From CAYLYP01 sp964387795 (lineage in GTDB: Bacteria > Bacteroidota > Bacteroidia > Bacteroidales > UBA7960): 49,002 nt of DNA. The stretch lies in the NCBI GenBank assembly GCA_964387795.1, contig CAYLYP010000017.1, positions 1-49,002 of the forward strand. Reading direction: 5' to 3'. Both the position numbers and the translations under genes were made by a program. A model generated the notes under the pieces. The model worked only from the letters and a program-made list of their open reading frames with translations. It ran no database searches and was not told the DNA's origin. Below are positions 1 to 8,356 of this stretch, one piece after another (positions within the stretch are counted from its first letter, which is position 1; each line of letters begins with the position of its first letter).

Positions 1-614
1 AATATTTACTTAGGAATACCGATATAAAAGCACCTTTTGATGGTGTTGTTACCGGGAAATATTTTGAAGATGGCGAATTGTATTCTTCAGCCCCTAATAC
101 AACTGACGGCAAGGCAGCCATTGTAACCCTTAACCAGGTTAACCCTTGTAAAGCATTACTTGAAATCCCTGAGCAGTATTATAAGCAGGTAGCCAAAGGG
201 CTGGTTGTTGAATTGGCAGTATCTGTTTATCCTGAAGAAGCGTTCAAAGGATACGTTGAGACTAAATATCCGGTTGTAGATGAAAAATCAAGGAACTTCA
301 AGGTTGAGGTTATTATCCCCAATCCAGGTAACAAACTTAAACCGGGTATGTTTACAAAGGCAGGCCTTAAACTTGGCAATATCGAAGCTTTTGTTGTGCC
401 GGCAACCGTTGTCCTGAAACAGGATGGTTCAAATGAACGTTATGTTTTTGCTTATAAAGATGGAAAAGCACAACGCATCTCTGTCCAGCTTGGAAGACGT
501 TTTAATGAAAATATTGAAATTATTTCTACTGAAATTGATGAGAACACACAATTGATTTATTCAGGTCACGTAAACCTGTATAACAATTCGGAAGTTGAAC
601 TTGTCAAGGAATAA
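1..614 (+). CDS. RND efflux periplasmic adaptor subunit (HlyD/AcrA family), 5'-truncated
   Basis: This is the C-terminal part of a membrane-fusion protein that links an inner-membrane RND pump to an outer-membrane channel. The frame is already open at position 3, so the gene begins before the window. The first visible residues read IKAPFDGVVTGKYFEDGEL, the second half of the lipoyl/barrel-sandwich hairpin typical of adaptors. A beta-barrel region (about residues 50-130, with the family-like stretch LKPGMFTKAGL) and a membrane-proximal domain follow, ending in TAA at 612-614. The pump gene starts 29 nt downstream, so the two are almost certainly co-transcribed. The substrate cannot be read from sequence. 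The family call is solid, while the N-terminus and any lipoprotein signal lie outside the window. Confidence 0.9.
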   Translation, partial: YLLRNTDIKAPFDGVVTGKYFEDGELYSSAPNTTDGKAAIVTLNQVNPCKALLEIPEQYYKQVAKGLVVELAVSVYPEEAFKGYVETKYPVVDEKSRNFKVEVIIPNPGNKLKPGMFTKAGLKLGNIEAFVVPATVVLKQDGSNERYVFAYKDGKAQRISVQLGRRFNENIEIISTEIDENTQLIYSGHVNLYNNSEVELVKE

Positions 615-643
615 TATTCAATCAACAAAATAATAAAACTGAT

Positions 644-3600
644 ATGAGTATATATAAAACTGCAGTAACCAGGCCCATTACCACAATCATGATTTTTGTG
701 GCTATCATGGTATTGGGCTTGTATTCGCTGGTAAACCTTCCGATAGATTTTTATCCCGAAATGGATTTACCTGCTATTTCGGTTTATACAACCTATCCTG
801 GTGCCAGTGCCGAGGATGTGGAGAATAACGTCACAAAGAATATTGAAAAGGGGATGAATAGTGTTGATGACCTAAAGGAAATCAGCTCAGTATCAAAAGA
901 CAACTATTCTATTGTTACCCTTGAATTTGAATGGGGTGCTGACCTTGCAGAAGCAGCAAATGATATCAGGGACAACCTAAGTATGATATCAAGCAGCTTG
1001 CCTGATGATGCCAACGAGCCTTTAATCTTTAAGTTTAACTCAAGCAGTATGCCTGTAATGTTTTTTGCAGTAACTGCAAAGGAAAGCTATCCCGGCTTGG
1101 TTAAGCTTATTGAAGATAAGGTTGTTAACCCGCTCCAAAGGATTGAAGGTATTGCTTCAGTTAGTATTACCGGGCATCCCGGAAGGGCTATCTATGTAGA
1201 TACAGACCCTTCAAAGCTTGAAGCCTATAACATTACACTTGAACAACTTGGAAATGCCATCGCTGCCCAGAATATTGACCTGCCCTTAGGCTCTTTGGAG
1301 ATGGGACAGTTTAACTTCCCTTTAAGGGTTGCGGGAAAATTTACTGAAAGTAGCCAGATTGCTGATATCGCTATTGGCAATAACAATGGGAAAACGATTT
1401 TCCTTAAGGATGTAGCCGTTGTAAAGGATACCATCAGGGATGTGAAGCTTTATAACAGGGTTAATGGCGAGATTGGTGCAAACTTTTTTATTCAGAAACA
1501 GTCAGGAGCCAACACAGTAAAGCTCTCACAGGAAGTTCACAAGAAAATTGCTGAAATTAAGAAAGATTTACCTGAGGATGTGAAAATTGAACTAACGTCA
1601 GATAACTCAACCTTTATTCAGGATTCAATTGACAACCTTAAGGAGACTGTATTCTATGCTATGTTGTTTGTGGTTGTGGTTGTGTTCCTTTTCCTTGGAC
1701 GTTGGAGAAGTACTTTTATTATTGCTCTTACTATCCCGATTTCATTGGTAGTGGCTTTTATTTATCTGAGGATTACAGGAGGAACGCTGAATATCATTTC
1801 TCTGATGTCAATATCAATTGCATTGGGGATGGTCGTGGATGATGCCATTGTGGTATTGGAAAACATCACAACCCATATTGAAAGGGGTAACCGTCCACGT
1901 GAGGCAGCAATCTATGCTACCAATGAGGTTTGGCTTTCTGTTATTGTTACTACCCTTACTGTTGTGGCTATTTTCCTTCCTTTGACTTTTACCTCTGGTA
2001 TGATGGGTGTTATGTTTAAGCAGTTGGGCTGGATTGTTTGTATTACAGTAGTAACTTCAACAATCACTGCGATTACCCTTACCCCAACCTTAAGTTCATT
2101 GTTCCTGAAGCTTCAGGACAAGACCAAAAAGAAGAAGTTTTTCCTGCACTACGATAATACTATATTGCCTGTGCTTAATGCAATGGACAGGGTTTATGCA
2201 AAGTCTTTAAGATGGAGCTTGCACCATAAGAAAATTGTAGTACCTGTTTTGCTTGGTATATTTGTTGGTTCAATTCTTTTAGTAGGGAAAGTGGGCTTCG
2301 AGTTTATGCCTCAAACAGACCAGAGCAATTTTAGCATAAGCATAGAGTTGCAGTCAGGTACAAAAGCTGCTGAATCATATAAAATGAGCCAGCGTATTGA
2401 TAGTTTGTTAAGGACAGATTATCCCGAAATGAAAATTGTCTCATTTTCAACAGGGGTTGATGATCAGGGGAGCATGAGCGATTTGTTCCAACAAACAGGC
2501 TATCATATCATCAATTTCAGGTGCCGTCTTGTTCCAATTGAAGAACGCGAAAGAACGGTATTTGAAATCTCTGAAGAGGTAAGGGAAAAACTTGCTTCTT
2601 TCACTGAAATCGTAAATTACGAGGTAGGAAACCAGGGTATGAGTATGGGTTCAGGCCAGGGCGTAGCTGTTGAGATTTATGGTCATGATTTTGATGAAAC
2701 AACGACCCTTGCAAAACAATTGTCTGAAAAGTTCAAGGCAATTCCGGGAGTAGAAGAGGTTAATATTAGCCGTGACAGGGAAAAGCCAGAGTTGCAGGTT
2801 AATTTTGATCAGGACAAGCTTAGCCGTCACGGTTTGAGCACAGCAATTGTGGCAACCCAGCTTAGAAACCGGATCAATGGTTATTCTCCTACCCAATATC
2901 GTGAATCAGGTGATGAATATGATATATTCCTCAGATTTGATGAAAAATACCGTGATGAGATCAGTGAGGTTGAGAACATTGGTTTTACCACACCTTCAGG
3001 GAAGATTGTCCGCTTAAAGGAAATCGGGGAAGTTAAAGAGTATTGGTCAACACCTAATATTGAACGTAAAGGGCTAAACCGTCTTGTAACTGTTTCGGTA
3101 TTGCCTGGAACATCTGTTTCTTTGGGTGATCTTGCGCAAAAGATACAGTCTGAGGTAGATAATCTTGAATTGCCCCAGTCTATAAGTATTACTGTTGGAG
3201 GTGAGTATGAAGATTTAATGGAGACATTTGGTACGCTCGGATTGCTCCTTGCTTTGGGTATCCTGTTGGTTTACATTGTGATGGCTTCGCAGTTTGAATC
3301 CTTAAAGATGCCACTTATCATCATGATGTCAATTCCTTTTGCATTTACCGGAGTATTTATATCCCTGTTTATTACCAATACATATCTTAGTGTTATCGCT
3401 GCTTTGGGAGCTGTAATGCTTGTGGGTATTGTGGTCAAGAATGCCATTGTGCTTGTTGACTTCATTAACCTGATGCGTGAAAGAGGCGTTGAGCTTTATG
3501 ATGCAATTGTAATGTCTGGGGAAAGCCGCTTGCGCCCAATCCTTATGACAGCATTAACAACCATCCTGGGTATGTTGCCTATGGCACTTAGCACTGGTCC

Positions 3601-3769
3601 CGGTTCTGAAATGTGGAAAGGTATGGGTATTGCAGTAGTGGGAGGTTTAACGGTTTCTACTTTCATTACCCTGATCATTGTTCCTGTTATTTATGCTTTA
3701 TTTGCACGCAGGGGCGAAAGGGATAAGAAGAGAAGCGTTCAGAAAGCATACAAATTCTATGATGCTTAA
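644..3769 (+). CDS. RND efflux pump inner-membrane permease (AcrB/HAE1-type)
   Basis: This 1041-residue protein is a full-length proton-driven RND exporter. It has the classic duplicated layout: TM1 near residues 10-30, a large periplasmic porter loop, TM2-6 near 335-490, TM7 near 535, a second porter loop, and TM8-12 near 865-1025. The proton-relay residues are visible: the Asp pair D399-D400 in GMVVDDAIVVLEN on TM4 and K932 in GIVVKNAIVLVDF on TM10. The N-terminus (YKTAVTRPITTIMIF) and the segment DLPAISVYTTYPGASAEDVE are standard for the family. It forms an operon with the upstream adaptor. No outer-membrane channel gene is visible downstream, so it is presumably upstream of the window or elsewhere. 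HAE1-like drug or lipid export is likely, but the substrate is unknown. Confidence 0.95.
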   Translation: MSIYKTAVTRPITTIMIFVAIMVLGLYSLVNLPIDFYPEMDLPAISVYTTYPGASAEDVENNVTKNIEKGMNSVDDLKEISSVSKDNYSIVTLEFEWGADLAEAANDIRDNLSMISSSLPDDANEPLIFKFNSSSMPVMFFAVTAKESYPGLVKLIEDKVVNPLQRIEGIASVSITGHPGRAIYVDTDPSKLEAYNITLEQLGNAIAAQNIDLPLGSLEMGQFNFPLRVAGKFTESSQIADIAIGNNNGKTIFLKDVAVVKDTIRDVKLYNRVNGEIGANFFIQKQSGANTVKLSQEVHKKIAEIKKDLPEDVKIELTSDNSTFIQDSIDNLKETVFYAMLFVVVVVFLFLGRWRSTFIIALTIPISLVVAFIYLRITGGTLNIISLMSISIALGMVVDDAIVVLENITTHIERGNRPREAAIYATNEVWLSVIVTTLTVVAIFLPLTFTSGMMGVMFKQLGWIVCITVVTSTITAITLTPTLSSLFLKLQDKTKKKKFFLHYDNTILPVLNAMDRVYAKSLRWSLHHKKIVVPVLLGIFVGSILLVGKVGFEFMPQTDQSNFSISIELQSGTKAAESYKMSQRIDSLLRTDYPEMKIVSFSTGVDDQGSMSDLFQQTGYHIINFRCRLVPIEERERTVFEISEEVREKLASFTEIVNYEVGNQGMSMGSGQGVAVEIYGHDFDETTTLAKQLSEKFKAIPGVEEVNISRDREKPELQVNFDQDKLSRHGLSTAIVATQLRNRINGYSPTQYRESGDEYDIFLRFDEKYRDEISEVENIGFTTPSGKIVRLKEIGEVKEYWSTPNIERKGLNRLVTVSVLPGTSVSLGDLAQKIQSEVDNLELPQSISITVGGEYEDLMETFGTLGLLLALGILLVYIVMASQFESLKMPLIIMMSIPFAFTGVFISLFITNTYLSVIAALGAVMLVGIVVKNAIVLVDFINLMRERGVELYDAIVMSGESRLRPILMTALTTILGMLPMALSTGPGSEMWKGMGIAVVGGLTVSTFITLIIVPVIYALFARRGERDKKRSVQKAYKFYDA

Positions 3770-3788
3770 TTAATTAATCAGGCCAAAA

Positions 3789-3846
3789 GCATGAAACACA
3801 ATAGAAATGCTTGTTAAATAAGAATTTCGGGAATTGTGTTTCATGC
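3789..3846. other. Perfect 14-bp inverted repeat between the RND pump and PII-like genes
   Basis: GCATGAAACACAAT (3789-3802) is repeated exactly in inverse orientation at 3833-3846, separated by 30 nt. There is no U-run after the right arm, so it is not an obvious intrinsic terminator. It sits 20 nt after the pump stop codon and 25 nt before the PII-like start codon. It could be an mRNA-processing or stabilising stem, or an attenuator that lowers expression of the second gene. Confidence 0.6.
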
Positions 3847-3871
3847 CTGAAGCCCAACAACACAAGAATCT

Positions 3872-4165
3872 ATGAAAGCGGTTTTAATAGTCCATAATCA
3901 AAGTTTTACTGAGAGAGTAGAGTACATACTCGACAGGCAGCAGTTAAGGGGTTTTACCCAATTTCCAAGCGTCCTTGGGCGAGGCTCCCATTCAGGTGAT
4001 CCCCGTCAGGGAACACATGCATGGCCTGAAATGAATACTGCCACACTGGTGATGGTTGAAGACCATCAGGTAGATCTCCTTCTGGAAAAGGTTAAAAAGC
4101 TCGACAATGTGAACGAGGAAGTCGGGATTAGGGCATTTGTCTGGGATATTACCCAAACCTATTAG
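3872..4165 (+). CDS. Small PII-superfamily-like protein associated with the RND transporter (PG0541-like)
   Basis: This 97-residue soluble protein begins MKAVLIVHNQSFTERVEYIL, with a beta-alpha-beta pattern like PII/GlnB-fold proteins. A Gly/His-rich loop (GRGSHSGDPRQGTH, about residues 36-49) lies where PII proteins carry their T-loop, and a second beta-alpha-beta unit ends in GIRAFVWDITQTY. Similar short proteins sit directly after RND pumps in Bacteroidota and are often annotated as PG0541 transporter-associated proteins; that comparison is from memory. Position after the pump suggests a regulatory or accessory role in efflux, perhaps by trimerising and binding a small ligand or metal. Function is inferred only. 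Confidence 0.6.
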   Translation: MKAVLIVHNQSFTERVEYILDRQQLRGFTQFPSVLGRGSHSGDPRQGTHAWPEMNTATLVMVEDHQVDLLLEKVKKLDNVNEEVGIRAFVWDITQTY

Positions 4166-4388
4166 TTCTTGGTTTCCCTGATAAATAGTAAATCCTAAAA
4201 ACATTTGCAGGTGTAAAATGACAGATGTGTGGTTTTTAAAATACCGGAATCTGATTAGCCCCTGCGCTGAGCTACAAAACAAACAGAATTGAAAACAGTG
4301 TATTTGGTTTTAGATATTTTATCCAATAGGGAACAGTGGTTTTCTGCCTTGTAAAACCTAATTCACTGCTTAGAAAAAGAAAAAATAC

Positions 4389-4781
4389 ATGATTGAATGC
4401 GAATTCGTTGGTAAAGACTTGCTCGTAGAGCGGTATTCGGGAAAGATCAGCTTGCCCGATATCTTTGAACTCAAGAATTTTGAGTTTGAGCATGAGCTTT
4501 TTAGAAATGTATCAAAAATACTGGTGATATTAAAAGATAGTCAATTTGAGGTGGTTCCATTATCAGATATGGTTACTGACTATCTTGCCTGTATGAAGGG
4601 CAAAGAGGGAAATAGAAAAATTGCAGTTTTGGTTTCCCTGCCTATGCAGGTTGCCCAGTGTGAATTGATGATGAAGTCTTTGGATCAGTTGGGTATTAGA
4701 CCTAATGTAAAGATTTTTCTTTCAAAAAAGGAAGCTTGTGAGTGGCTTGAAATCCCTGAATCTATTGTTAGTGAGGATTAA
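4389..4781 (+). CDS. Uncharacterised 130-aa protein, possibly SpoIIAA/STAS-like
   Basis: I do not recognise this protein with certainty. It has no signal peptide or membrane segment, so it is probably cytosolic. It begins MIECEFVGKDLLVERYSGKI, and the alternation of short beta strands and helices (FRNVSKILVILKDSQ, then KIAVLVSLPMQVAQCE, then a helix ending ACEWLEI) resembles the SpoIIAA-like/STAS fold of small regulatory proteins. It stands alone between the RND operon and an acyltransferase gene, with a terminator-like hairpin after it. The start ATG is preceded by an AGAAAAAGAAAAAATAC leader, an A-rich context typical of this phylum. No catalytic motif is visible. Confidence 0.65.
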   Translation: MIECEFVGKDLLVERYSGKISLPDIFELKNFEFEHELFRNVSKILVILKDSQFEVVPLSDMVTDYLACMKGKEGNRKIAVLVSLPMQVAQCELMMKSLDQLGIRPNVKIFLSKKEACEWLEIPESIVSED

Positions 4782-4870
4782 TTGATTTTGCAGTAGATCA
4801 TTGTTTTGGTTGACAAAAGGGATGAAACGATTTTTTTTTTGTGTTTTTCATCTTTTAGTTTGTGGTTAAT

Positions 4871-4911
4871 ATGTGCCTGGAATAATGAGTTTCAGGCACA
4901 TTTGTTTTATA
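4871..4911 (+). terminator. Rho-independent terminator after the 130-aa gene
   Basis: ATGTGCCTG (4871-4879) pairs perfectly with CAGGCACAT (4893-4901) and is followed by TTGTTTTAT. A weaker hairpin, GATGAAA/TTTCATC around a long T-run, lies just before it at about 4821-4855. The rest of this 350-nt gap (4912-5131) holds only AT-rich DNA with a possible -7 box TATTTTTG at 5028-5035 for the next gene. Confidence 0.7.
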
Positions 4912-5131
4912 TACCACTGAAAATTCAATAAAATGAGGCTTAAAAAACCAGGGATAAAGATTTTGAGGATTAGTTATTAATGACATGCTTTTTTTGTGAA
5001 ATACAGTTCATTATAATCAATTGTTATTATTTTTGAAATCCGGGAAGAAGGGTGTTTTTTTAATCCCCTGATTTTAATTTCGTGGAGTATAGAATCAATT
5101 TGTGTTTGGAAATGAAAATGCTGTTGAACAA

Positions 5132-5926
5132 ATGAAGTACAATGTAAAAAGATTGGATTCCTTCAGGCTGCTATCCATGTATGGGTATGAAGCCCTGGGG
5201 CAGGGCCATAATATGCATGCCCTGGTTGAGTTTGATGTTACAGATACAAGGAAACAGTTAAGGGATTTGAGGAAGTCAGGAGTCAACATAAGTTTTTTCT
5301 CATACCTTTTGTTTGTTATTGCAAGGGTTTTGGAAGAAAATAAGAAGTTGAACCTGATTCGTAAGGGGAAGCGGCTTTATTATTTTGATGAAATTGATAT
5401 AGATTTACCTGTTGAAGTAAGGCAGAACGGGATAATGGTCCCTCGAAAATATGTGGTAAAGGATGCTTCCCGTAAGACAGCAGAGGCTATAAGCCTTGAG
5501 ATAGAAAAGGCGAAAACAGATAATACGGAGTCAGGCACACTTGGCGAAGATGATAAGTGGGCGCAACAATGGGTGCGAGCCATGTCATTTTTGCCTAAAT
5601 GGTTATTTATGTTTGCATGCAGGCGTTTGTCAAACAATCCCTTTTTTATCAAAAAGAGATTTGGAACAACCTATGTTACATCTGTAAGTGGTTTTAGTGA
5701 TTCACCCGGATTTGCGGTGCCTTTCATTGCCGGGCAGACAAGGCCTTTGTCATTCACAATTGGAAATATATCCCGAAAGCCTGGTATTGTAGGGCAGGAA
5801 ATCAAGATCAGGGAGTTTTTATCAATGACAGTTACCATTAATCACGACCTTGTTGATGGAGCCCCTGCTGCCCGGATCGTAAATAGTTTGAAAAAAAGAA
5901 TTGAGGTTTTTGATATGTCTGTTTAA
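5132..5926 (+). CDS. Free-standing 2-oxoacid dehydrogenase-type (E2/CAT-fold) acyltransferase
   Basis: This protein matches the catalytic core of dihydrolipoamide acyltransferases, which share a fold with chloramphenicol acetyltransferase. The active-site motif is visible near the C-terminus as NHDLVDGAPAAR, an HxxxDG match, preceded by the family-like strand FLSMTVTINHD. The N-terminal lipoyl domain and peripheral-subunit-binding domain are absent: the reading frame opens at GTG 5102 with only ten extra codons. I chose ATG 5132 because the core fold starts at once (MKYNVKRLDSFRLL). At about 264 residues it is the length of the catalytic domain alone. No E1 or E3 genes are nearby, so it probably acylates a small molecule or another carrier rather than serving a dehydrogenase complex. 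The substrate is unknown. Confidence 0.82.
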   Translation: MKYNVKRLDSFRLLSMYGYEALGQGHNMHALVEFDVTDTRKQLRDLRKSGVNISFFSYLLFVIARVLEENKKLNLIRKGKRLYYFDEIDIDLPVEVRQNGIMVPRKYVVKDASRKTAEAISLEIEKAKTDNTESGTLGEDDKWAQQWVRAMSFLPKWLFMFACRRLSNNPFFIKKRFGTTYVTSVSGFSDSPGFAVPFIAGQTRPLSFTIGNISRKPGIVGQEIKIREFLSMTVTINHDLVDGAPAARIVNSLKKRIEVFDMSV

Positions 5927-5954
5927 AGGCATTTCCTTCTTCAGGCTTTTATTA

Positions 5955-6012
5955 AACAGGCCTTTGGGGTCTGGAAAAGCAGCCTGTTGAGAGAGGGCTT
6001 GTTTTTATATTT
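5955..6012 (+). terminator. Possible terminator between convergent acyltransferase and galM
   Basis: AACAGGC (5955-5961) pairs with GCCTGTT (5982-5988) around a 20-nt loop. A T-rich run (TTGTTTTTATATTTTTAC) begins about ten nt later. The spacing is loose, so this is tentative. The remaining gap to 6162 shows nothing else I can support. Confidence 0.35.
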
Positions 6013-6162
6013 TTACAATTGTTTTACACCTCGGAGTTTTTATTTACGATAATAGATGACCTATAGAGGGATGTATATAAAGCCCAAAAATGAATAAATG
6101 ATAGTATTTTAAATTGTTACATACTATAATAGCTTGATGAAAGGTGTCGGATGAATCCTGTT

Positions 6163-7173
6163 TTATTCAAAGTGCATTTCGATTTGATGACTGTATAATT
6201 GACCTGGCATGAGCAGGGTAGAAGGGAATTCAGGCATATTAGGTGAATTAGGGAAGTGTTGTGGTTCCAGGCAAATAGCACCATACTGATTATAAACAAC
6301 ATTATTATGGCCACGCAAACTACCATCCAGAAAGTTTCCTGTATATACCTGTATCCCGGGCTGGGTAAGGAAAAATGTAATACTGCGCCCGGAACTTTGA
6401 TGGAGAAGCATCGCCGAGGGGCAATGATTGGCATCAGGGCGGCTTAATACAAAACAATTATCGATTGGGAAACAGACAGTATTGGGTTCGGTAAAATTGA
6501 ACGCAGTCTGCCTGCATGAGAAAAGTTTTCCGGTGGGGATATGGTTTTCATTTGTTTCAAGCCAGAAATTGGAATTAATGAAAAGCCTGTGATCGGAAAC
6601 ATTGTTTTTAAAACCGCCAAGGTTAAAATATGTATGTTGGGTTAAATTGATATGTGTTGGTGCGTCAGTATGGGCTTCAAAACGGATGTTGAAGTGGTTG
6701 TTATCATCAAGCGAATAAACAGCTGTGTTTTCAACATTTCCCGGATACCCTTCTTCTCCATCAGGGCTCAGGTATTTTAATGTTAAGGAAGCTGTATCCC
6801 CATTAATTTCAATAAGTGGATCCCAGAGTTGGGAGTCATAACCTTTAATGCCCCCATGGATATGGTTTTTATTGTCATTGGCACTTAGCTTATAATGATT
6901 GCCATTTATTGTAAAACCTGCATCAGCAATACGGTTTGCATAGCGCCCTACGATGGCTCCAAAATAAGGATGCCCAATGAGGTAAGGCTGTAACGAAGGA
7001 AAGCCTGCAATGATTTCATCCACCTGTCCGTTTTTGTCTGGCATACGAATAGAAGTTATGATGCCCCCAAGGTTTATAATTGAAATGATTAAGCTTTTTT
7101 TGCTTTCAAATGTAAAGATAAAGACCTCCCTGCCATCAGGCATCTTTCCAAATATTTTTTGATTGAGCTGCAT
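6163..7173 (-). CDS. galM: Aldose 1-epimerase (galactose mutarotase)
   Basis: This 336-residue enzyme interconverts alpha and beta anomers of galactose and glucose in the cytosol. The family active-site features are present: NHIHGGIKGYDSQLWDP, TQHTYFNLGG with the catalytic His, and the C-terminal Glu in CLEPQHFPNSPN. The N-terminal motif IINLGGIITSIRMPDKNG is also typical. Length fits the family. There is no signal peptide, unlike the secreted lipoprotein mutarotases of some Bacteroidota. It is the last gene of the minus-strand galactose cluster, separated from galK by the two lysO genes. It may be read through from upstream or have its own promoter in the 165-nt gap; I saw no clear TAnnTTTG box there. 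Confidence 0.95.
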   Translation of the reverse strand: MQLNQKIFGKMPDGREVFIFTFESKKSLIISIINLGGIITSIRMPDKNGQVDEIIAGFPSLQPYLIGHPYFGAIVGRYANRIADAGFTINGNHYKLSANDNKNHIHGGIKGYDSQLWDPLIEINGDTASLTLKYLSPDGEEGYPGNVENTAVYSLDDNNHFNIRFEAHTDAPTHINLTQHTYFNLGGFKNNVSDHRLFINSNFWLETNENHIPTGKLFSCRQTAFNFTEPNTVCFPIDNCFVLSRPDANHCPSAMLLHQSSGRSITFFLTQPGIQVYTGNFLDGSLRGHNNVVYNQYGAICLEPQHFPNSPNMPEFPSTLLMPGQLYSHQIEMHFE

Positions 7174-7338
7174 TCTTGTCTGATTTCTAATTAAGACTAT
7201 TTTTGGGATTGCTTATTGTTCCCAAAACTGTGTATTTTATTTGGGCAAACCCATAAAGGGCTTTATTATCAATGAATAGGGAGGCTTTTTTTCCATATGA
7301 AAGGTATTGTTTTTTTTAATACTTCCCTTAAAAATGGA

Positions 7339-7941
7339 TTAAAATGACAGGATAAAAGTTACAAGGAAAGGAACAATTATCGTTAGGACAATCCCATGAA
7401 ATAAGGAAACAATAGCATATTCCTTGCCCGATGCGAAGGAAATAATTGGAAGTGTGGTGTCCATGCTTGTAGCCCCACCCGAACAAATGGGGGCTAATTT
7501 TCCAAATACCTTAACAAAGATTGGAGCAAATAGCAAGGTGATGATTTCGCGCATCACATTGGATAAGAGTGCGATTACGCCTGGTTCAGCACCTTTGATA
7601 TCAGTGATGATAATGCTTGAGAGGCTGTAATAACCAAATCCTGCCCCTACAGCCAATACTTCCGGGAATGAGATGTTGCCCAGGAACCCATATACGAGGG
7701 ATACCCCAATGAGTGTGCCTGTAATTGTTGTAAGTGGAACCATGAAAAGGCGGAGGTTAAACTGTTTCAAGGCTTTCATTGCACGTTCGTCAGCCCCAAT
7801 CCCAATGCCAACTAAAAACATTAGCAGGTATAAGGCATAACTGCTAAAGTCATTTTCTATGGCCCATTGTGGAAGGTATTTCATATATCCCAACAATACC
7901 CCAATAGCAAAGAAGGCAAGGATTTTCAGGCTATTGCTCAT
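7339..7941 (-). CDS. lysO: LysO-family lysine exporter, C-terminal subunit (DUF340)
   Basis: This 200-residue, highly hydrophobic protein corresponds to the C-terminal two-thirds of LysO (E. coli YbjE), which exports L-lysine across the inner membrane. Family-like stretches are LVGIGIGADERAMKAL, GFGYYSLSSIIITDIKGAEPG and GGATSMDTTLPII. About six membrane segments can be seen. In E. coli the transporter is one chain of roughly 300 residues; here the N-terminal part is a separate gene whose end overlaps this start by 11 nt in another frame, so the two are probably translationally coupled. I believe this split is common in Bacteroidota, so it is not a sequencing frameshift. Its place inside a galactose cluster is odd. 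Confidence 0.85.
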   Translation of the reverse strand: MSNSLKILAFFAIGVLLGYMKYLPQWAIENDFSSYALYLLMFLVGIGIGADERAMKALKQFNLRLFMVPLTTITGTLIGVSLVYGFLGNISFPEVLAVGAGFGYYSLSSIIITDIKGAEPGVIALLSNVMREIITLLFAPIFVKVFGKLAPICSGGATSMDTTLPIISFASGKEYAIVSLFHGIVLTIIVPFLVTFILSF

Positions 7942-8221
7942 GGCTTGCCTCCTTGTTTTTAAAGAATAACCTGTATGTCAGCCATGCAAGTGTAATGCTG
8001 CCTGCAACAGCACCAATAGTAATAAGGAGGGCTTTCAGTCCGAGGGAATGTAGATTGTTCATAATCTGTGGATTGGCACCAATGGCTATTCCAAGTAAGA
8101 ATAAAAGCAGGAATATTGCCCAGGTGACCAGTTTCTCAGAAAGCAAAATCAGCTTTTTTTTGCTCCTTAAAAGATAACCTGCAAGTATACCTGCGCACAT
8201 GATAAGTACAACAGTCAGCAT
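7931..8221 (-). CDS. lysO: LysO-family transporter, N-terminal subunit (DUF340)
   Basis: This 96-residue membrane protein supplies the first three membrane segments of a LysO-type lysine exporter (MLTVVLIMCAGILAGYLL, then WAIFLLLFLLGIAIGAN, then ALLITIGAVAGSITLAW). The motif LLFLLGIAIGAN mirrors LVGIGIGADE in the partner protein, which suggests an internal repeat of the fold. Its TAG stop lies inside the first codons of the C-terminal subunit gene. The predicted complex is a two-chain version of the single-chain LysO. Upstream, the 135-nt gap to galK contains AAGCAATAAGGCTTGGCTT-like imperfect repeats but no clear lysine riboswitch. Confidence 0.82.
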   Translation of the reverse strand: MLTVVLIMCAGILAGYLLRSKKKLILLSEKLVTWAIFLLLFLLGIAIGANPQIMNNLHSLGLKALLITIGAVAGSITLAWLTYRLFFKNKEASHEQ

Positions 8222-8356
8222 AAATAATGAACATTTTTTTGTGTTAATAGAATGAAGTTAAGCCAAGCCTTATTGCTTGCTGCAAATGAATAAACAGGAA
8301 ATTATTCAGCAAAACTTTTTTTGAAAAAAATCTTTCAAAAGGATGTAGGACAAGGA

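Noticed and set aside
8222..8356. Lysine riboswitch upstream of the lysO pair
   Set aside because: The gap of 135 nt is too short for the known L-box aptamer plus platform and no characteristic core was seen.
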